A stretch of DNA of 64,000 nucleotides from Nocardioides yefusunii (GCF_004014875.1 NZ_CP034929.1:496001-560000), one strand, 5' to 3'. Positions 44,984 to 55,900 are shown, numbered from the stretch's first letter. The notes: generated from the letters alone by a model not told the origin. Translations and numbers: made by a program.

Positions 44984-47679
44984 GCGAGTGCCTCCTGGTG
45001 GGCGCCGGGGAGGGCACCGGTGCGATCGGCGGCTGGTTCGAGTGAGGTGTGCGGGAGGTGGAGGGGCGCGCGCTCGGCGCCGGCGACGACGGTGACGCCG
45101 CGCTCGGCGAGGCCTGCGAGTGCGTCCCAGCGACGTGCGGCCTCGTCGTCGGTGACACCGCGGTCGATGCCGTCGACGACGACGAGCCGGGTGCGACGTC
45201 CCAGCGAGGCGAGGGCGTCGGCGTCGGGCCAGTGCGCGAAGTGGGCGCTGGCCGCACGGACCGCGCTGCCCTCCTCCGGCATCAGCCGGTCGAGGACGAC
45301 GAGGGTGCCCGACGTGTGGGGGAGACGTCCCGCGACTCCGGCCAGCACTGCGGCACGCAGCACCGCGTCGGATCCGGAGACGACGTGGAGCTCACCGGGA
45401 CGGACCACCAGGTCGAACGGCGCACCCAGCGGGGCGTGCTGCTCGTCGGTGAACTCGATGCCGGTGGCACGGACCGTCGCCGGGCCGTGGGTCTCGACCC
45501 ACGCAGCGTGCTCGACGTGGTGGGCCAGCCCCTCACCCTCGACGTCGAGGTGCGGCAGCGAGCGCTCCAGCGAGGCCGGCAGCCACCAGGCCTTGCGACC
45601 GAGCAGCGCCATCACGGCCGGGACCAACGTCATCCGGACCAGGAAGGCGTCGACGAAGACACCGACCGCGAGCCCGAACGCCATCGGCTTGGTGGTGGAG
45701 TCGCCGTGCGGGATGAACCCGGCGAAGACGGCGATCATGATGATCGCAGCGGCGGTGACGACGCGGGCGGACTCGGTGAAGCCGACCTGGATCGCGCGGT
45801 CCGCGTCGCCGGTGTGCACGTACTCCTCACGCATCCGGGAGACCAGGAAGACCTCGTAGTCCATCGCGAGTCCGAAGAGGACGCCCATGAGGATGATCGG
45901 CAGGAACGAGATCACCGGGCCGACCTTGGCGACGTTGAAGAGCTCGGCGCCCCAGCCGTACTCGAAGACCATCGCGACCGCACCGAAGGATGCGAGCACC
46001 GACAGCAGGTAGCCGGCGGTCGCCTTGAGCGGCACCGCGATCGAGCGGAAGACGATGGTCAGCAGCACCAACGACAGGCCCACGACGACGAGGCCGAACG
46101 GCAGCAACGCGCCGGAGAGACGGTCGGAGATGTCGATGCTGACGGCCGTCTGACCGGTGACGGTGAAGTCGCTGACGCCGTAGGTCTTCTCGAACCCGGG
46201 GCCGGCCTCGCGCAGGGCGCGGACGAGATCTGCCGTGGCGGGGTCGGTCTGGCCGTGCTCGGGGATGATCTGGAAGACGCCGAGGTCGCCCTTGGGGTTG
46301 GGGGTGGCCATCGCGACCCGCTCGACGCCGTCGATCTTCGCCAGATCGGCGGCGATCTCCTCCACCAGTTCGACCGGTTCGAGGCTGGTGATGATGTCGG
46401 TGGTGACCAGCAGGGGCGAGTTCATGCCGGCGCCGAACGCGTCGGTGACGAGGTCGTAGGTGACGCGCGGGCTGGTGCCGGGGTCCTTGGTGCCGCCGTC
46501 GGGCAGGCCGAGGGCGAGGTCCTTGGCGGGCAGTGCCATCGCGAGCAGCACGAGGACGGAGACCACGACGGTGAGCGCGGGGACCTTGGTGGTGATCGCG
46601 ACCCAGCGGGACCCGAGCGTGCGTCGTCCGTCGCCGGTGGCACGCAGCGCGGCCTTCGAGCCGTCCCGGGGACGCAGGCGCTCGCCGCACATCGCGAGCA
46701 GTGCGGGGACCAGCGTGATCGCGACCGCCACGGCGACGGCGACGCCGGCAGCGGCGGCCAGACCCATGACGGTGAGGAACGGGATGCCGGCGACCGAGAG
46801 GCCGCACAGGGCGATGACGACGGTGACGCCGGCGAAGATCACGGCGCTGCCGGACGTCGCGACGGCGCGGGCCACGGACTCCTCGACGCCCATCTTCTGG
46901 GCCAGCTGGGTGCGGTGGCGGTAGACGATGAAGAGCGCGTAGTCGATGCCGACCGCGAGCCCGATCATCAACGCGAGCGTGGGGGTGGTGGAGGTGATCG
47001 TGGTGAACTTCGCGACCGCGAAGAGGCCAGCCATCGTGGCACCGACGCCGACCAGCGCAGTGACGATCGGCAGCCCGGCAGCGAGCATCGACCCGAACGT
47101 GATCGCCAGGACGACGAGCGCGACGAGGACGCCGATGCCCTCGGTGGCACTGATCTCGACGCTGGTGGTGGTGAAGACCGAACCGCCGAGGTTGACCTCG
47201 AGGTCGCCGCCTTCGAGTGAGGTGGCCTCCTCGAGCGCAGGCACGGTGGCGTCGTCGAGATCGTCGAGCTTGACGTCGAGGATCACCTGGGCGAGCGCCT
47301 CGCCGCCGTCGGGGCTCACGTTCGGGCCGGGGGCTCCGTCGATCAGCGCGAGCGGGTCGGTGACGGTGGCGACCTGGTCGACCTTCTCCACCGCGGCGAG
47401 CACCTTCTCGACCTCGTCGGAGTGGTCGGCGACGGTCTCGCCCTCGGGCGCGACGAAGAGGACCTGTCCGGTGGCGCCGGCCAGCAGTGGGAACCGCTGG
47501 TCGAGGGTGTCGAGACCGCGCTGGCCCTCGGTGCCGGGAATGGAGAGGTCCTGCTGGAGCTGGCCGCCCAGGGCGACGGCTCCGGCTCCGAGGCCGATCA
47601 GGGCCACGATCCAGGCGACGAGGACGAGGCGTGCGTGACGGGCTGCTGCGCGCCCGAGGCGGTACAGGTACGAACTCAC
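44980..47679 (-). CDS. MMPL-family transporter fused to a C-terminal ABC-ATPase-like domain lacking Walker A
   Basis: This is 899 residues. Residues 1 to about 700 form an MMPL/RND transporter with twelve membrane segments in two halves, including GLAVGIDYALFIVYRHR and GLAMDYEVFLVSRMREEY, the conserved proton-relay segments. The last 200 residues resemble an ABC nucleotide-binding domain: FDLVVRPGELHVVSGSD at about 756-772, HTSGTLVVLDRLMPEEGSAVR, and TRLVVVDGID at about 831-840 in place of Walker B. The Walker A GxxGxGK[ST] is replaced by GSDAVLRAAVL and no LSGGQ is present, so ATP hydrolysis is unlikely. YhgE genes in other actinobacteria often sit beside a separate ABC ATPase; here a relic of it appears fused to MMPL. 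Confidence 0.82.
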   Translation of the reverse strand: MSSYLYRLGRAAARHARLVLVAWIVALIGLGAGAVALGGQLQQDLSIPGTEGQRGLDTLDQRFPLLAGATGQVLFVAPEGETVADHSDEVEKVLAAVEKVDQVATVTDPLALIDGAPGPNVSPDGGEALAQVILDVKLDDLDDATVPALEEATSLEGGDLEVNLGGSVFTTTSVEISATEGIGVLVALVVLAITFGSMLAAGLPIVTALVGVGATMAGLFAVAKFTTITSTTPTLALMIGLAVGIDYALFIVYRHRTQLAQKMGVEESVARAVATSGSAVIFAGVTVVIALCGLSVAGIPFLTVMGLAAAAGVAVAVAVAITLVPALLAMCGERLRPRDGSKAALRATGDGRRTLGSRWVAITTKVPALTVVVSVLVLLAMALPAKDLALGLPDGGTKDPGTSPRVTYDLVTDAFGAGMNSPLLVTTDIITSLEPVELVEEIAADLAKIDGVERVAMATPNPKGDLGVFQIIPEHGQTDPATADLVRALREAGPGFEKTYGVSDFTVTGQTAVSIDISDRLSGALLPFGLVVVGLSLVLLTIVFRSIAVPLKATAGYLLSVLASFGAVAMVFEYGWGAELFNVAKVGPVISFLPIILMGVLFGLAMDYEVFLVSRMREEYVHTGDADRAIQVGFTESARVVTAAAIIMIAVFAGFIPHGDSTTKPMAFGLAVGVFVDAFLVRMTLVPAVMALLGRKAWWLPASLERSLPHLDVEGEGLAHHVEHAAWVETHGPATVRATGIEFTDEQHAPLGAPFDLVVRPGELHVVSGSDAVLRAAVLAGVAGRLPHTSGTLVVLDRLMPEEGSAVRAASAHFAHWPDADALASLGRRTRLVVVDGIDRGVTDDEAARRWDALAGLAERGVTVVAGAERAPLHLPHTSLEPAADRTGALPGAHQEALA

Positions 47680-47681
47680 AG

Positions 47682-47717
47682 TTCAATACATTAGCGTATT
47701 GAATACGAAAGTGTATT
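47682..47717. promoter_or_regulatory. Overlapping palindromic operators between the MMPL and TetR genes
   Basis: TTCAATAC-N6-GTATTGAA (47682-47703) is a perfect 8-bp inverted repeat. It overlaps a second palindrome, AATAC-N6-GTATT (47702-47717). The AT-rich pair fills the 60-bp divergent promoter region, as expected for a TetR regulator controlling itself and the exporter. Confidence 0.75.
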
Positions 47718-47742
47718 GACGCATCGTGTGAGAATGGTCGCC

Positions 47743-48402
47743 GTGAGCCCAGCAGTGACGCCCGTGAGCACTCCTTCGACGTCTGATCGGAGTCGCGCTC
47801 GGCGCCGCGAGAACACCCGCGAGCGTCTCCTCGAGGCCGCCGTCGAGGTCTTCGTGACCAAGGGGCTCAAGCGCGTCACCGTCGACGACCTCACCAAGGC
47901 CGCCGGGTTCACCCGCGGCGCCTTCTACTCCAACTTCGAGAGCGTCGACGAGGTCTTCTTCGAGGTCTTCCGGGCTCACTCCGAAGGACTGCTCACCCGT
48001 GCTCGGGCCAGCGTGGACGCGGCCGTCGAGGTCGACCTCGAGTTCGTCCTCGACCTCATGCAGGAGATGAGTGGCGACCGCACCTGGCTGGTCCTCCAGG
48101 CTGAGTTCACCCTCCTGGCCCTGCGTGACGAGGGAGCCCATGAGGTCCTCACTGCCTTCACCGAGGAGTTGCGCGCCGAGTTCGCCGAGATGATCGCGCT
48201 GGTCATGGAACGCCTCGGGCGACGTCCGGTGCGTCCGCTCGCCCAGCTCGCCCAGGTGGTAGTCGGCCTGCAGAACCAGCTCGCCTCGGCCACCGCCCTC
48301 GGCCACCTCGTCGCCGGGCCGGAAGGTGAGGCCACCAAGGACCTCGTGCGCGAGGTGCTGACCGTTCTGGTCACCCAGCTCAGTGAGCCGCTGGCTGGCT
48401 GA
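47743..48402 (+). CDS. TetR-family regulator of the MMPL-YhgE operon
   Basis: This is about 219 residues. The N-terminal helix-turn-helix is typical: RERLLEAAVEVFVTKGLKRV, then DDLTKAAGFTRGAFYSNFES. The C-terminal ligand domain is helical with a long variable pocket. It is divergent from the MMPL gene, with two palindromes in the shared promoter region, so repression of both directions is likely. GTG 47743 is seven bases after GAGAAT and is preferred; ATG 47734 would add three residues. The inducer is unknown. Confidence 0.88.
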   Translation: MSPAVTPVSTPSTSDRSRARRRENTRERLLEAAVEVFVTKGLKRVTVDDLTKAAGFTRGAFYSNFESVDEVFFEVFRAHSEGLLTRARASVDAAVEVDLEFVLDLMQEMSGDRTWLVLQAEFTLLALRDEGAHEVLTAFTEELRAEFAEMIALVMERLGRRPVRPLAQLAQVVVGLQNQLASATALGHLVAGPEGEATKDLVREVLTVLVTQLSEPLAG

Positions 48403-48563
48403 GGAGCCCGCCGTCCCGACCGCTTGCAGACGCCCTGCGGGTGTGACTCCGGATTCACTTGTCCGTGTTCACATCGCGGGACGGGGCTGGTCAGCGCTGC
48501 TGTGTCCGCCGCAGGATGACCAGCACGTCGCGCCCGCCCGGGACGACGCAACGGGGGTGGGGC

Positions 48564-49778
48564 ATGACCGTCACGGTGGACGCGGGGACCGGCGCCGCAA
48601 CGGAACTCGACCCGGAGGTCTTCGACGACGTCCTGGCGTCGGTGAGGGCGTTCGTCCGCGGCAAGGTGGTTCCGCTGGAGGAGGTCATCGACGCCGAGGA
48701 CCGGATGCCCGAGGAGATCGTCGTCGCGGCACGGGAGATGGGCCTCTACGGCTTCACGATCCCGCAGCAGTACGGCGGTCTCGGCGTCTCGGTGAGTCAG
48801 GAGGTCCGTCTCGTCACCGAGCTCGGCTGGACCACCCCGGCGCTGCGTTCCCTCTTCGGCACCAACAACGGCATCGCCGGACAGGTGCTCATCAGGGCCG
48901 GCACCTCGGCCCAGCGCGCTGACTGGCTGCCGCGCCTCGCCTCGGGAGCCCTCGCTTCGTTCGCGCTCACCGAGGAAGGGGCGGGTTCGGACCCGTCCGG
49001 CATGACGACGCGTGCGGTCCGCACCGAGCAGGGGTGGCGGATCGACGGCGCCAAACGGTTCATCACCAATGCGCCGTCGGCCGACGTCTTCATGGTCTTC
49101 GCCCAGGTGGACGTCGACGGTACGGACAGGATCACCGTCTTCCTCGTCCCCGCAGACGTTCCTGGCATCACCGTCGGACCCCGCGACTCCAAGATGGGCC
49201 AGAAGGGGGCCGCCTCGGCCGAGGTGTTCCTCGACGGGGTGCTCGTGGGCCACGACGCCGTCGTCGGAGGGGAGGAGGCGCTGGGCAGCGGCTACCGCAC
49301 GGCCCTGACGTCGCTCGCCCACGGCCGCATCCACATTGCTGCGCTCTGCGTCGGGATGATGGAACGCCTCCTTGTCGAGGCCGGCGACCAGGCCGCCCAG
49401 CGCGTGCAGGGCGGACGCCCGATCGGTGAGCACCAGCTGATCGCGGGGCTTCTGGCCGACATGCAGACCGACCTCGCGGCCGGACGCGCCCTCGTCGCCG
49501 AGGCCGCCCGGGCCTGGGACGCCGGGGAGGACCGCTCGATGCTGCCTTCGGCAGCGAAGTACTTCTGCTCGGAAGCGGTCGGACGGTGCGCCGACCGTGC
49601 GGTGCAGATCTTCGGCGGCTCGGGCTACATGCGCGGCGTCGCCGTCGAACGGATGTACCGCGACGCTCGCCTGTTCCGGATCTACGAGGGAACCTCCCAG
49701 ATCCAGCAGGTCATCCTCGGACGCCACGTCGTCGCTGAAGCCCGCGAACGCCTGACGCGGGCCGGAGGCGCCCGATGA
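48564..49778 (+). CDS. Acyl-CoA dehydrogenase
   Basis: This is a 404-residue flavoprotein of the acyl-CoA dehydrogenase family. It shows [58 protein letters not shown] and [17 protein letters not shown]; the Glu of IYEGTSQ is at the catalytic-base position of the medium-chain type. It introduces the alpha-beta double bond in an acyl-CoA. ATG 48564 follows a G-rich ribosome site. It is first of four overlapping genes (dehydrogenase, SDR, thiolase, MaoC hydratase) that together could run one round of beta-oxidation; the substrate class is unknown. Confidence 0.9.
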   Translation: MTVTVDAGTGAATELDPEVFDDVLASVRAFVRGKVVPLEEVIDAEDRMPEEIVVAAREMGLYGFTIPQQYGGLGVSVSQEVRLVTELGWTTPALRSLFGTNNGIAGQVLIRAGTSAQRADWLPRLASGALASFALTEEGAGSDPSGMTTRAVRTEQGWRIDGAKRFITNAPSADVFMVFAQVDVDGTDRITVFLVPADVPGITVGPRDSKMGQKGAASAEVFLDGVLVGHDAVVGGEEALGSGYRTALTSLAHGRIHIAALCVGMMERLLVEAGDQAAQRVQGGRPIGEHQLIAGLLADMQTDLAAGRALVAEAARAWDAGEDRSMLPSAAKYFCSEAVGRCADRAVQIFGGSGYMRGVAVERMYRDARLFRIYEGTSQIQQVILGRHVVAEARERLTRAGGAR

Positions 49779-50572
49779 GCACGCCGCCCACCACGCCAGC
49801 GCGCGTGCCCGCCGGATCACTGCTGCTGGAGGGCCGCACCGCCGTCGTCACCGGGGCCGCCCAGGGTCTGGGTCTTGCCACCGCCCGCCGCTTCGCCGAG
49901 CACGGCGCCCACGTCCTGATCGCCGACGTCGACGCCGAGGCCGCCCACCTCGCGACCAAGGGTCTCGCCGACGCACGTCTCGGTCCCGGGCAGGTGCTCG
50001 CTGCCGGGTGCGACGTCACCGACGACGCCTCCGTCCGGGCCGCGCTCGACGCCGCGGTGGCCGCCACCGGTCGGCTCGACGTCGTCGTCAACAACGCCGG
50101 GATCACCCGCGACGCCTCGATGCGGCGGATGAGCGAGGAGATGTTCACCCAGGTGCTCGACGTGCACCTGCGCGGAACCTGGCTCGGCACCAAGCACGCC
50201 AGCGACGTCATGGCCGCGCTCGGCCACGGCGGCGCGATCGTCAACGTCTCCTCGATCTCGGGCAAGGTCGGCATGTTCGGCCAGACCAACTACTCCGCCG
50301 CCAAGGCCGGGATCATCGGGCTCAGCAAGGCCGCGGCCAAGGAGGTCGCCAAGCACAGGATCCGGGTCAACGTCGTCCAGCCTGGACTCGTCCGCACCCC
50401 CATGACCGAGGCGATGCCGCCGGCCGCGTGGGAACAGAAGATGGCCGAGATCCCTCTCGGCCGGGCCGGGGAACCCGATGAGGTCGCTGACGTCGTGCTC
50501 TTCCTGGCCTCGCCGATGTCGTCGTACCTGACCGGGAACGTGGTCGAGGTCGCTGGTGGGAGGTTCATGTGA
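49775..50572 (+). CDS. SDR-family 3-hydroxyacyl dehydrogenase (FabG-like)
   Basis: This is a 265-residue classical [48 protein letters not shown], catalytic YSAAK, and QPGLVRTPM. In this operon it most likely oxidises a 3-hydroxyacyl-CoA to the 3-oxo form for the thiolase that follows. The start overlaps the acyl-CoA dehydrogenase stop (ATGA) and the stop overlaps the thiolase GTG, so expression is coupled. The cofactor is not clear from sequence: the Asp in IADVDAE after strand two suggests NAD. Confidence 0.88.
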   Translation: MSTPPTTPARVPAGSLLLEGRTAVVTGAAQGLGLATARRFAEHGAHVLIADVDAEAAHLATKGLADARLGPGQVLAAGCDVTDDASVRAALDAAVAATGRLDVVVNNAGITRDASMRRMSEEMFTQVLDVHLRGTWLGTKHASDVMAALGHGGAIVNVSSISGKVGMFGQTNYSAAKAGIIGLSKAAAKEVAKHRIRVNVVQPGLVRTPMTEAMPPAAWEQKMAEIPLGRAGEPDEVADVVLFLASPMSSYLTGNVVEVAGGRFM

Positions 50573-51804
50573 ACACGCTGCGTGAGGTCGTCATCTGCGA
50601 GCCGGTGCGGACGCCGGTCGGAGGGTTCGGGGGCGCGCTCGCCACGCTGAAGCCGGCCGATCTCGGTGCCGCTGCACTGCGCGGCCTGCTCGAACGCACC
50701 GGGCTCGACCCCGACCGGATCGAGGAGGTGGTCCTCGGCCACTGCTACCCCACCTCGGACGCACCCGCGATCGGACGCGTCGTCGCCCTCGACGCCGGCC
50801 TCGGCACCCACGTCACCGGCATGCAGGTGGACCGCCGCTGCGGCTCCGGGCTCCAGGCTGTCATCCAGGCCGTCTCCCAGGTCGCCGCCGGGATCAACGA
50901 CATCGTCGTGGCCGGGGGAGTGGAGTCGATGAGCAACGTCGCCTTCTACTCCACCGACATGCGTCGCGGCGCCGGCGCTGCCGGTGTCCACCTGCACGAC
51001 GGCCTCGCCCGCGGCCGCGAGACCGCCGGCGGACGCTTCCACCCCGTGCCCGGCGGGATGATCGAGACGGCCGAGAACCTGCGTCGCGAGTACGGCATCA
51101 GCCGCGAGGTCCAGGACCTGCTCGCGCTGGAGTCGCACCGTCGCGCGGTGGCCGCCCAGGAGTCCGGGCTGCTCGCCGAGGAGATCGTCCCCGTCACCGT
51201 CCCGGGTCGTAAGGGGGACGTCGTCGTCGACCGTGACGAGCATCCTCGCCCCGACGTCACCCTGGCGAAGCTGTCCGCGCTGCGCCCGATGCGCGCCAAG
51301 ATCGATCCGGACGCCACCGTCACCCCCGGCAACGCCTCAGGGCAGAACGACGCCGCCGCGATGTGCCTCGTGGTCGAGGCGACGCTGGCCGAACGCCTCG
51401 GACTCACGCCGCTGGTGCGCCTGGTCTCCTGGGGCGTCGCCGGCGTCGAACCGTCCCGGATGGGGATCGGACCGGTGCCCGCCACCGAACGCGCACTCAA
51501 GACCGCAGGCCTGACGATCGACGACATGGACGTCGTCGAACTCAACGAAGCCTTCGCCGCCCAGGCCCTCGCCTGCCTCGCCGAGTGGGGCCTCTACCGC
51601 GGCGACGGGACCCTCGACGGCCTCGAGCACGTCAACCCGCACGGGTCCGGCATCTCCCTGGGACACCCCGTCGGTGCCACCGGCGTACGGATGCTCGGGT
51701 CACTGGCCCGCGAACTGCACCGTCGCGAGGGCCGGTACGGACTGGAGACGATGTGCATCGGTGGCGGCCAGGGACTCGCCGCGGTCTTCGAACGGATCGG
51801 CTGA
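50569..51804 (+). CDS. Thiolase (acetyl-CoA acyltransferase family)
   Basis: This is 411 residues. It has nucleophile Cys91 in [39 protein letters not shown], the His of [17 protein letters not shown], and the second catalytic Cys in [12 protein letters not shown]. It cleaves 3-oxoacyl-CoA to acetyl-CoA (or propionyl-CoA) and a shortened acyl-CoA. The start is GTG 50569, overlapping the SDR stop. It is third in the four-gene coupled operon. Confidence 0.92.
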   Translation: MNTLREVVICEPVRTPVGGFGGALATLKPADLGAAALRGLLERTGLDPDRIEEVVLGHCYPTSDAPAIGRVVALDAGLGTHVTGMQVDRRCGSGLQAVIQAVSQVAAGINDIVVAGGVESMSNVAFYSTDMRRGAGAAGVHLHDGLARGRETAGGRFHPVPGGMIETAENLRREYGISREVQDLLALESHRRAVAAQESGLLAEEIVPVTVPGRKGDVVVDRDEHPRPDVTLAKLSALRPMRAKIDPDATVTPGNASGQNDAAAMCLVVEATLAERLGLTPLVRLVSWGVAGVEPSRMGIGPVPATERALKTAGLTIDDMDVVELNEAFAAQALACLAEWGLYRGDGTLDGLEHVNPHGSGISLGHPVGATGVRMLGSLARELHRREGRYGLETMCIGGGQGLAAVFERIG

Positions 51805-52268
51805 TGGGAGGCGGCCCCGTCGTCCTGGCCTCGGTCGCCGACGTCGAGGCAGTCGTCGGACGCGAGCTCGGGCCGGGGGAGTGGACCGAGATCACCCAGC
51901 AGCGCATCGACACCTTCGCCGACGCCACCGACGACCACCAGTGGATCCACGTCGACCCTGTCCGGGCCGCCGTCGGCCCCTACGGCACGACGATCGCCCA
52001 CGGCCACCTGACGTCGTCGTTGCTGCCGTCCCTGCTGCGCACCGTCTACCGGTTCGAGGGGTACCGGATGAGCGTCAACTACGGATCCGACACGATCCGG
52101 TTCCCGGCACCGGTCCCGGTCGGGGCGCGGATCCGCGCCCGTGCCGTGGTTGCCGCGGTCGAGACCGGACCGAAGGGCACCCAGGTGCTGGTGCGCAGCA
52201 CCGTCGAGGTCGAGGGGAGCGAACGTCCGGCGCTGGTCGCGACGACCCGTTCGCTCGTGGTCTTCTGA
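51804..52268 (+). CDS. MaoC-family (R)-specific enoyl-CoA hydratase-like protein
   Basis: This is a 154-residue single hot-dog-fold protein. The hydratase-2 region DATDDHQWIHVDPVRA supplies the Asp and His of the active site, and GTTIAHGHLTSSLL follows. It would hydrate a trans-2-enoyl-CoA, linking the dehydrogenase and the SDR of the same operon. Coupled to the thiolase by TGATG at 51802. The (R)-specific route would need an SDR of matching stereochemistry, which the FabG-like gene at 49775 could be. Confidence 0.87.
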   Translation: MGGGPVVLASVADVEAVVGRELGPGEWTEITQQRIDTFADATDDHQWIHVDPVRAAVGPYGTTIAHGHLTSSLLPSLLRTVYRFEGYRMSVNYGSDTIRFPAPVPVGARIRARAVVAAVETGPKGTQVLVRSTVEVEGSERPALVATTRSLVVF

Positions 52269-52306
52269 GCAGGTCTCGACGGCTTCTTGCTCAGGGGTGG
52301 GCCACG

Positions 52307-52318
52307 TACAGTCGAGTG
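52307..52318 (+). promoter_or_regulatory. Leaderless -10 element for the flavin reductase-like gene
   Basis: TACAGT (52307-52312), then six bases to ATG 52319. Confidence 0.55.
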
Positions 52319-52909
52319 ATGGAGATTGACCTCGCGACCCCCTCGGCCCGGGCGAACGTCATGGTCCACCACCTGCTCAACGCCTTGGTGGTGCCCCGAC
52401 CGATCGCATGGGTCTCGACGATCGACGCCCGCGGCGTCGCCAACCTCGCCCCCCACTCGTACTACACGGTGATCTCGACCGAGCCGCCGATGATCGGCTT
52501 CGTCTCGACCGGGCGCAAGGACACCGTCGCCAACGTCGAGGCCGTGGGGGAGTTCGTGGTCAACGTCGTCGACCGCGAGCGTCTCGCTGCGATGAACGAG
52601 ACCGCCGCGCCGCTGCCGTCAGGGGAGGACGAGTTCCTGCGTGGCGGCGTCACCAAGGTGACCTCCATGGACGTCACCCCGCCCGGTGTGGCCGAGGCTC
52701 CGGCGCGGCTGGAGTGCCTGCTCGAGCAGGTGGTGTCGGTCGGCAACGGCCATCTCGTCGTCGGTCGGGTGCTGCGCATCCACGTCGACGACTCGCTCTG
52801 GCGTCGGGGACGCGTCGACGTCTGGGCCCTCGACCCGGTGGCCCGCCTGGCGGGCAACAACTACTCGTTCCTGGGGGACGACGTGAGGATCCCGCGCCCC
52901 ACCGAGTGA
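52319..52909 (+). CDS. Flavin reductase-like FMN-binding protein
   Basis: This is a 196-residue protein of the flavin reductase/DIM6-NTAB family (split-barrel fold): PRPIAWVSTIDARGVANLAPHSYY at the N terminus forms the FMN site (read here as PRPIAWVST and NLAPHSYY), followed by GRKDTVANV and GEFVVNVV. Members either reduce free flavin for a monooxygenase or act as oxidoreductases themselves. No partner monooxygenase is adjacent. Its promoter suggests leaderless transcription independent of the beta-oxidation operon. A 10-bp hairpin overlaps its 3' end. Confidence 0.85.
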   Translation: MEIDLATPSARANVMVHHLLNALVVPRPIAWVSTIDARGVANLAPHSYYTVISTEPPMIGFVSTGRKDTVANVEAVGEFVVNVVDRERLAAMNETAAPLPSGEDEFLRGGVTKVTSMDVTPPGVAEAPARLECLLEQVVSVGNGHLVVGRVLRIHVDDSLWRRGRVDVWALDPVARLAGNNYSFLGDDVRIPRPTE

Positions 52910-52921
52910 GACGCGGGATCC
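52887..52921. terminator. Hairpin between convergent flavin reductase-like and icmF genes
   Basis: GGATCCCGCG (52887-52896) pairs exactly with 52912-52921 around a 15-nt loop. The left arm lies in the last codons of the plus-strand gene, and the hairpin sits 13 bp from the icmF stop. Confidence 0.6.
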
Positions 52922-52934
52922 CTCTGCCGACGGT

Positions 52935-55900
52935 TCAGACGTTGCGGCGGTACTGGCCGCCGACCTCGAAGAAGGCTTCGGTGACCTGCTGCAGCGAGCA
53001 CACGCGCGCGGCGTCCATCAGCACCGAGAAGACGTTGTCGCCGGAGACGGCGGCTTCCTTCAGTCGCGCCAGTGCCACCTCGGCCTCGGTGGAGTGCTTG
53101 GCCTGCCAGGTGCGGACCCGGCTCAGCTGGGAGGACTTCTCCTCCTCGGTGGCGCGCGCCAGCTCGATCTCCATCGGCTCGGCCTCGTCGGCGTGCGGGT
53201 CGAGGAAGGTGTTGACGCCGATGATCGGCAGCGTCCCGTCGTGCTTGCGGTGCTCGTAGAGCATCGACTCGTCCTGGATGCGGCCGCGCTGGTAGCCGGT
53301 CTCCATCGCGCCGAGGACGCCGCCGCGCTCGCTGATGCGGTCGAACTCGAGCAGCACGGCCGCCTCGACGAGGTCGGTGAGTTCGTCGATGACGAACGAG
53401 CCCTGGTTGGGGTTCTCGTTCATCGCCAGGCCCCACTCGCGGTTGATGATCATCTGGATCGCCAGGGCGCGACGCACCGACTCCTCGGTCGGAGTGGTGA
53501 CGGCCTCGTCGTAGGCGTTGGTGTGCAGTGAGTTGGCGTTGTCGTAGATCGCGATCAGGGCCTGCAGGGTGGTGCGGATGTCGTTGAAGTCCATCTCCTG
53601 GGCGTGCAGCGAACGACCCGAGGTCTGCACGTGGTACTTCAGCTTCTGGGAGCGCTCGCTCGCCCCGTACTTCTCCTTCATGGTGACGGCCCAGATGCGG
53701 CGCGCGACGCGGCCCAGCACCGAGTACTCGGGGTCCATGCCGTTGGAGAAGAAGAAGGAGAGGTTGGGCGCGAAGTCGTCGACGTCCATGCCGCGGGCCA
53801 GGTAGGCCTCGACGTAGGTGAAGCCGTTGGCCAGGGTGAAGGCGAGCTGGCTGATCGGGTTCGCCCCGGCCTCGGCGATGTGGTAGCCGGAGATCGAGAC
53901 CGAGTAGAAGTTGCGGACCTGGTTCTGGATGAACCACTCCTGGATGTCGGCCATCATCCGCAGGCTGAACTCGGTGGAGAACAGGCAGGTGTTCTGGCCC
54001 TGGTCCTCCTTGAGGATGTCGGCCTGGACGGTGCCGCGCACGTTGGCGAGCGCGAAGGCGCGCAGTTCGTCGAACTCCGCTCCGGTGGGCTCGCGGCCCT
54101 CGCTGGCCCGGAAGCGGTCGACCTGCTGGTCGATCGCGGTGTTGAGGAAGAAGGCGAGCACGGTGGGTGCCGGGCCGTTGATCGTCATCGAGACCGACGT
54201 GGACGGGTGCACCAGGTCGAAGCCGTCGTAGAGATCCTTCATGTCCTGCAGGGTGGCCACCGAGACACCGGAGGTGCCGACCTTGCCGTAGACGTCGGGG
54301 CGCAGGTCGGGGTCGCGGCCGTAGAGGGTCACCGAGTCGAAGGCGGTGGACAGGCGGGTCGCCTCGCCCTCGGAGGAGAGCATCTTGAACCGGCGGTTGG
54401 TGCGGGCCGGGTCGCCCTCGCCGGCGAACATGCGGGCCGGGTCCTCGCCGTCGCGCTTGAAGGGGAAGACGCCGGCGGTGAACGGGAAGAAGCCGGGCAG
54501 GTTCTCCTTGCGCCAGAAGGTGACCAGCTCGCCGTGGTCGGTGTACTTGGGCAGGGCGACGCGCGGGATCTTGTTGCCCGACAGGGACTCCTTGGTGAGG
54601 CGGGTGACGATCTCCTTGTCGCGCACCTTCACCACCTGCTCGTCGCCGGAGTAGGACTCCACGACGGCCGGCCAGGCCGAGATCTGGTCCGCGACCTCGT
54701 GCGGCAGTTCCTTGCGCGCCTGCTCGAGCAGGGTGCGGACACCGGCTGCGTCCTCGTTCGCCTCGACGAGTTCACCGGCGACGATGTCGAGGCGCTGGGT
54801 GCGTCGGGCTGCCTCGGCGTACTCGACCGTGCAGCGGTGGTAGCTGCGGACGGTCTCGGCGATCTCGGCCAGGTAGCGGACGCGCTCACTGGGCACGACC
54901 TGACGGATGCCCGAGGAGTGACGCACGTCGACGCGGGGCAGGGAGCCGGTGCTGGTGCGGAGGCCGCGGGTGGCGAGCAGGTCGCGCAGGTGCTGGTAGA
55001 GGGCGGTGACGCCGTCGTCGTTGAAGGTGGCGGCACTGGTGCCGAAGGCGGGCATCTGCTCGGGAGTGGAGCTGAACGCCTCGCGGTTGCGGATCATCTG
55101 GCGGGCCACGTCGCGCAGGGCGTCGGCGGCACCGCGGCGCTCGAACTTGTTGATCGCCACGACGTCGGCGAAGTCGAGCATGTCGATCTTCTCCAGCTGC
55201 GACGCGGCACCGAACTCGGGCGTCATCACGTACAGGGAGGTGTCGACGAACGGGACGATGGCGGCGTCGCCCTGGCCGATGCCGGGGGTCTCGACGATCA
55301 CGAGGTCGAACCCGGCGGCCTTGGTCACCGCGATCACGTCGGCGAGGTGCTCGGGGACCTCGTGGGCGCCTCGGGTCGCCAGCGAGCGGAAGAAGATCTT
55401 GTCGCCGTCGAGGGCGTTGGCACGGATGCGGTCACCCAGCAGGGCTCCGCCGCCCTTGCGGCGGGTGGGGTCGACGGCGATCACGGCGATGCGCAGGCTG
55501 TCGCCCTGGTCGACGCGGAACCGGCGCACCAGTTCGTCGGTGAGCGAGGACTTGCCCGAACCGCCGGTGCCGGTGATGCCCAGGACCGGGGCGGGGGACG
55601 CCTCGGCGGCTGCGCGCAGCGCTGCCAGGTCGTCGGCGTCGAGGCGACCGGCCTCGGCGCCGGTGATGGTGCGGGCCACGGCGAGGCGGTCGCCGGAGGT
55701 CACTGCTTCGACGGTGGGGCGGGAGATCGCCCACGGGTCGAAGTCGCAGTCCGCGACGACGGAGTTGATCATGCCGGCCAGGCCGAGGCGCTGGCCGTCC
55801 TCGGGGGAGAAGATGGTGACGCCGGAGGCACGCAGGCGCTCGATCTCCGAGGGGACGATGACGCCGCCACCGCCGCCCACCACCTTGACGTGGCCGGCTC

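Noticed and set aside
42653..47220. Long plus-strand open frames opposite the YhgE and MMPL genes
   Set aside because: The repeated, Arg/Ser/Gly-rich translations mirror the repeat structure of the real minus-strand genes and have no recognisable domain or ribosome site.
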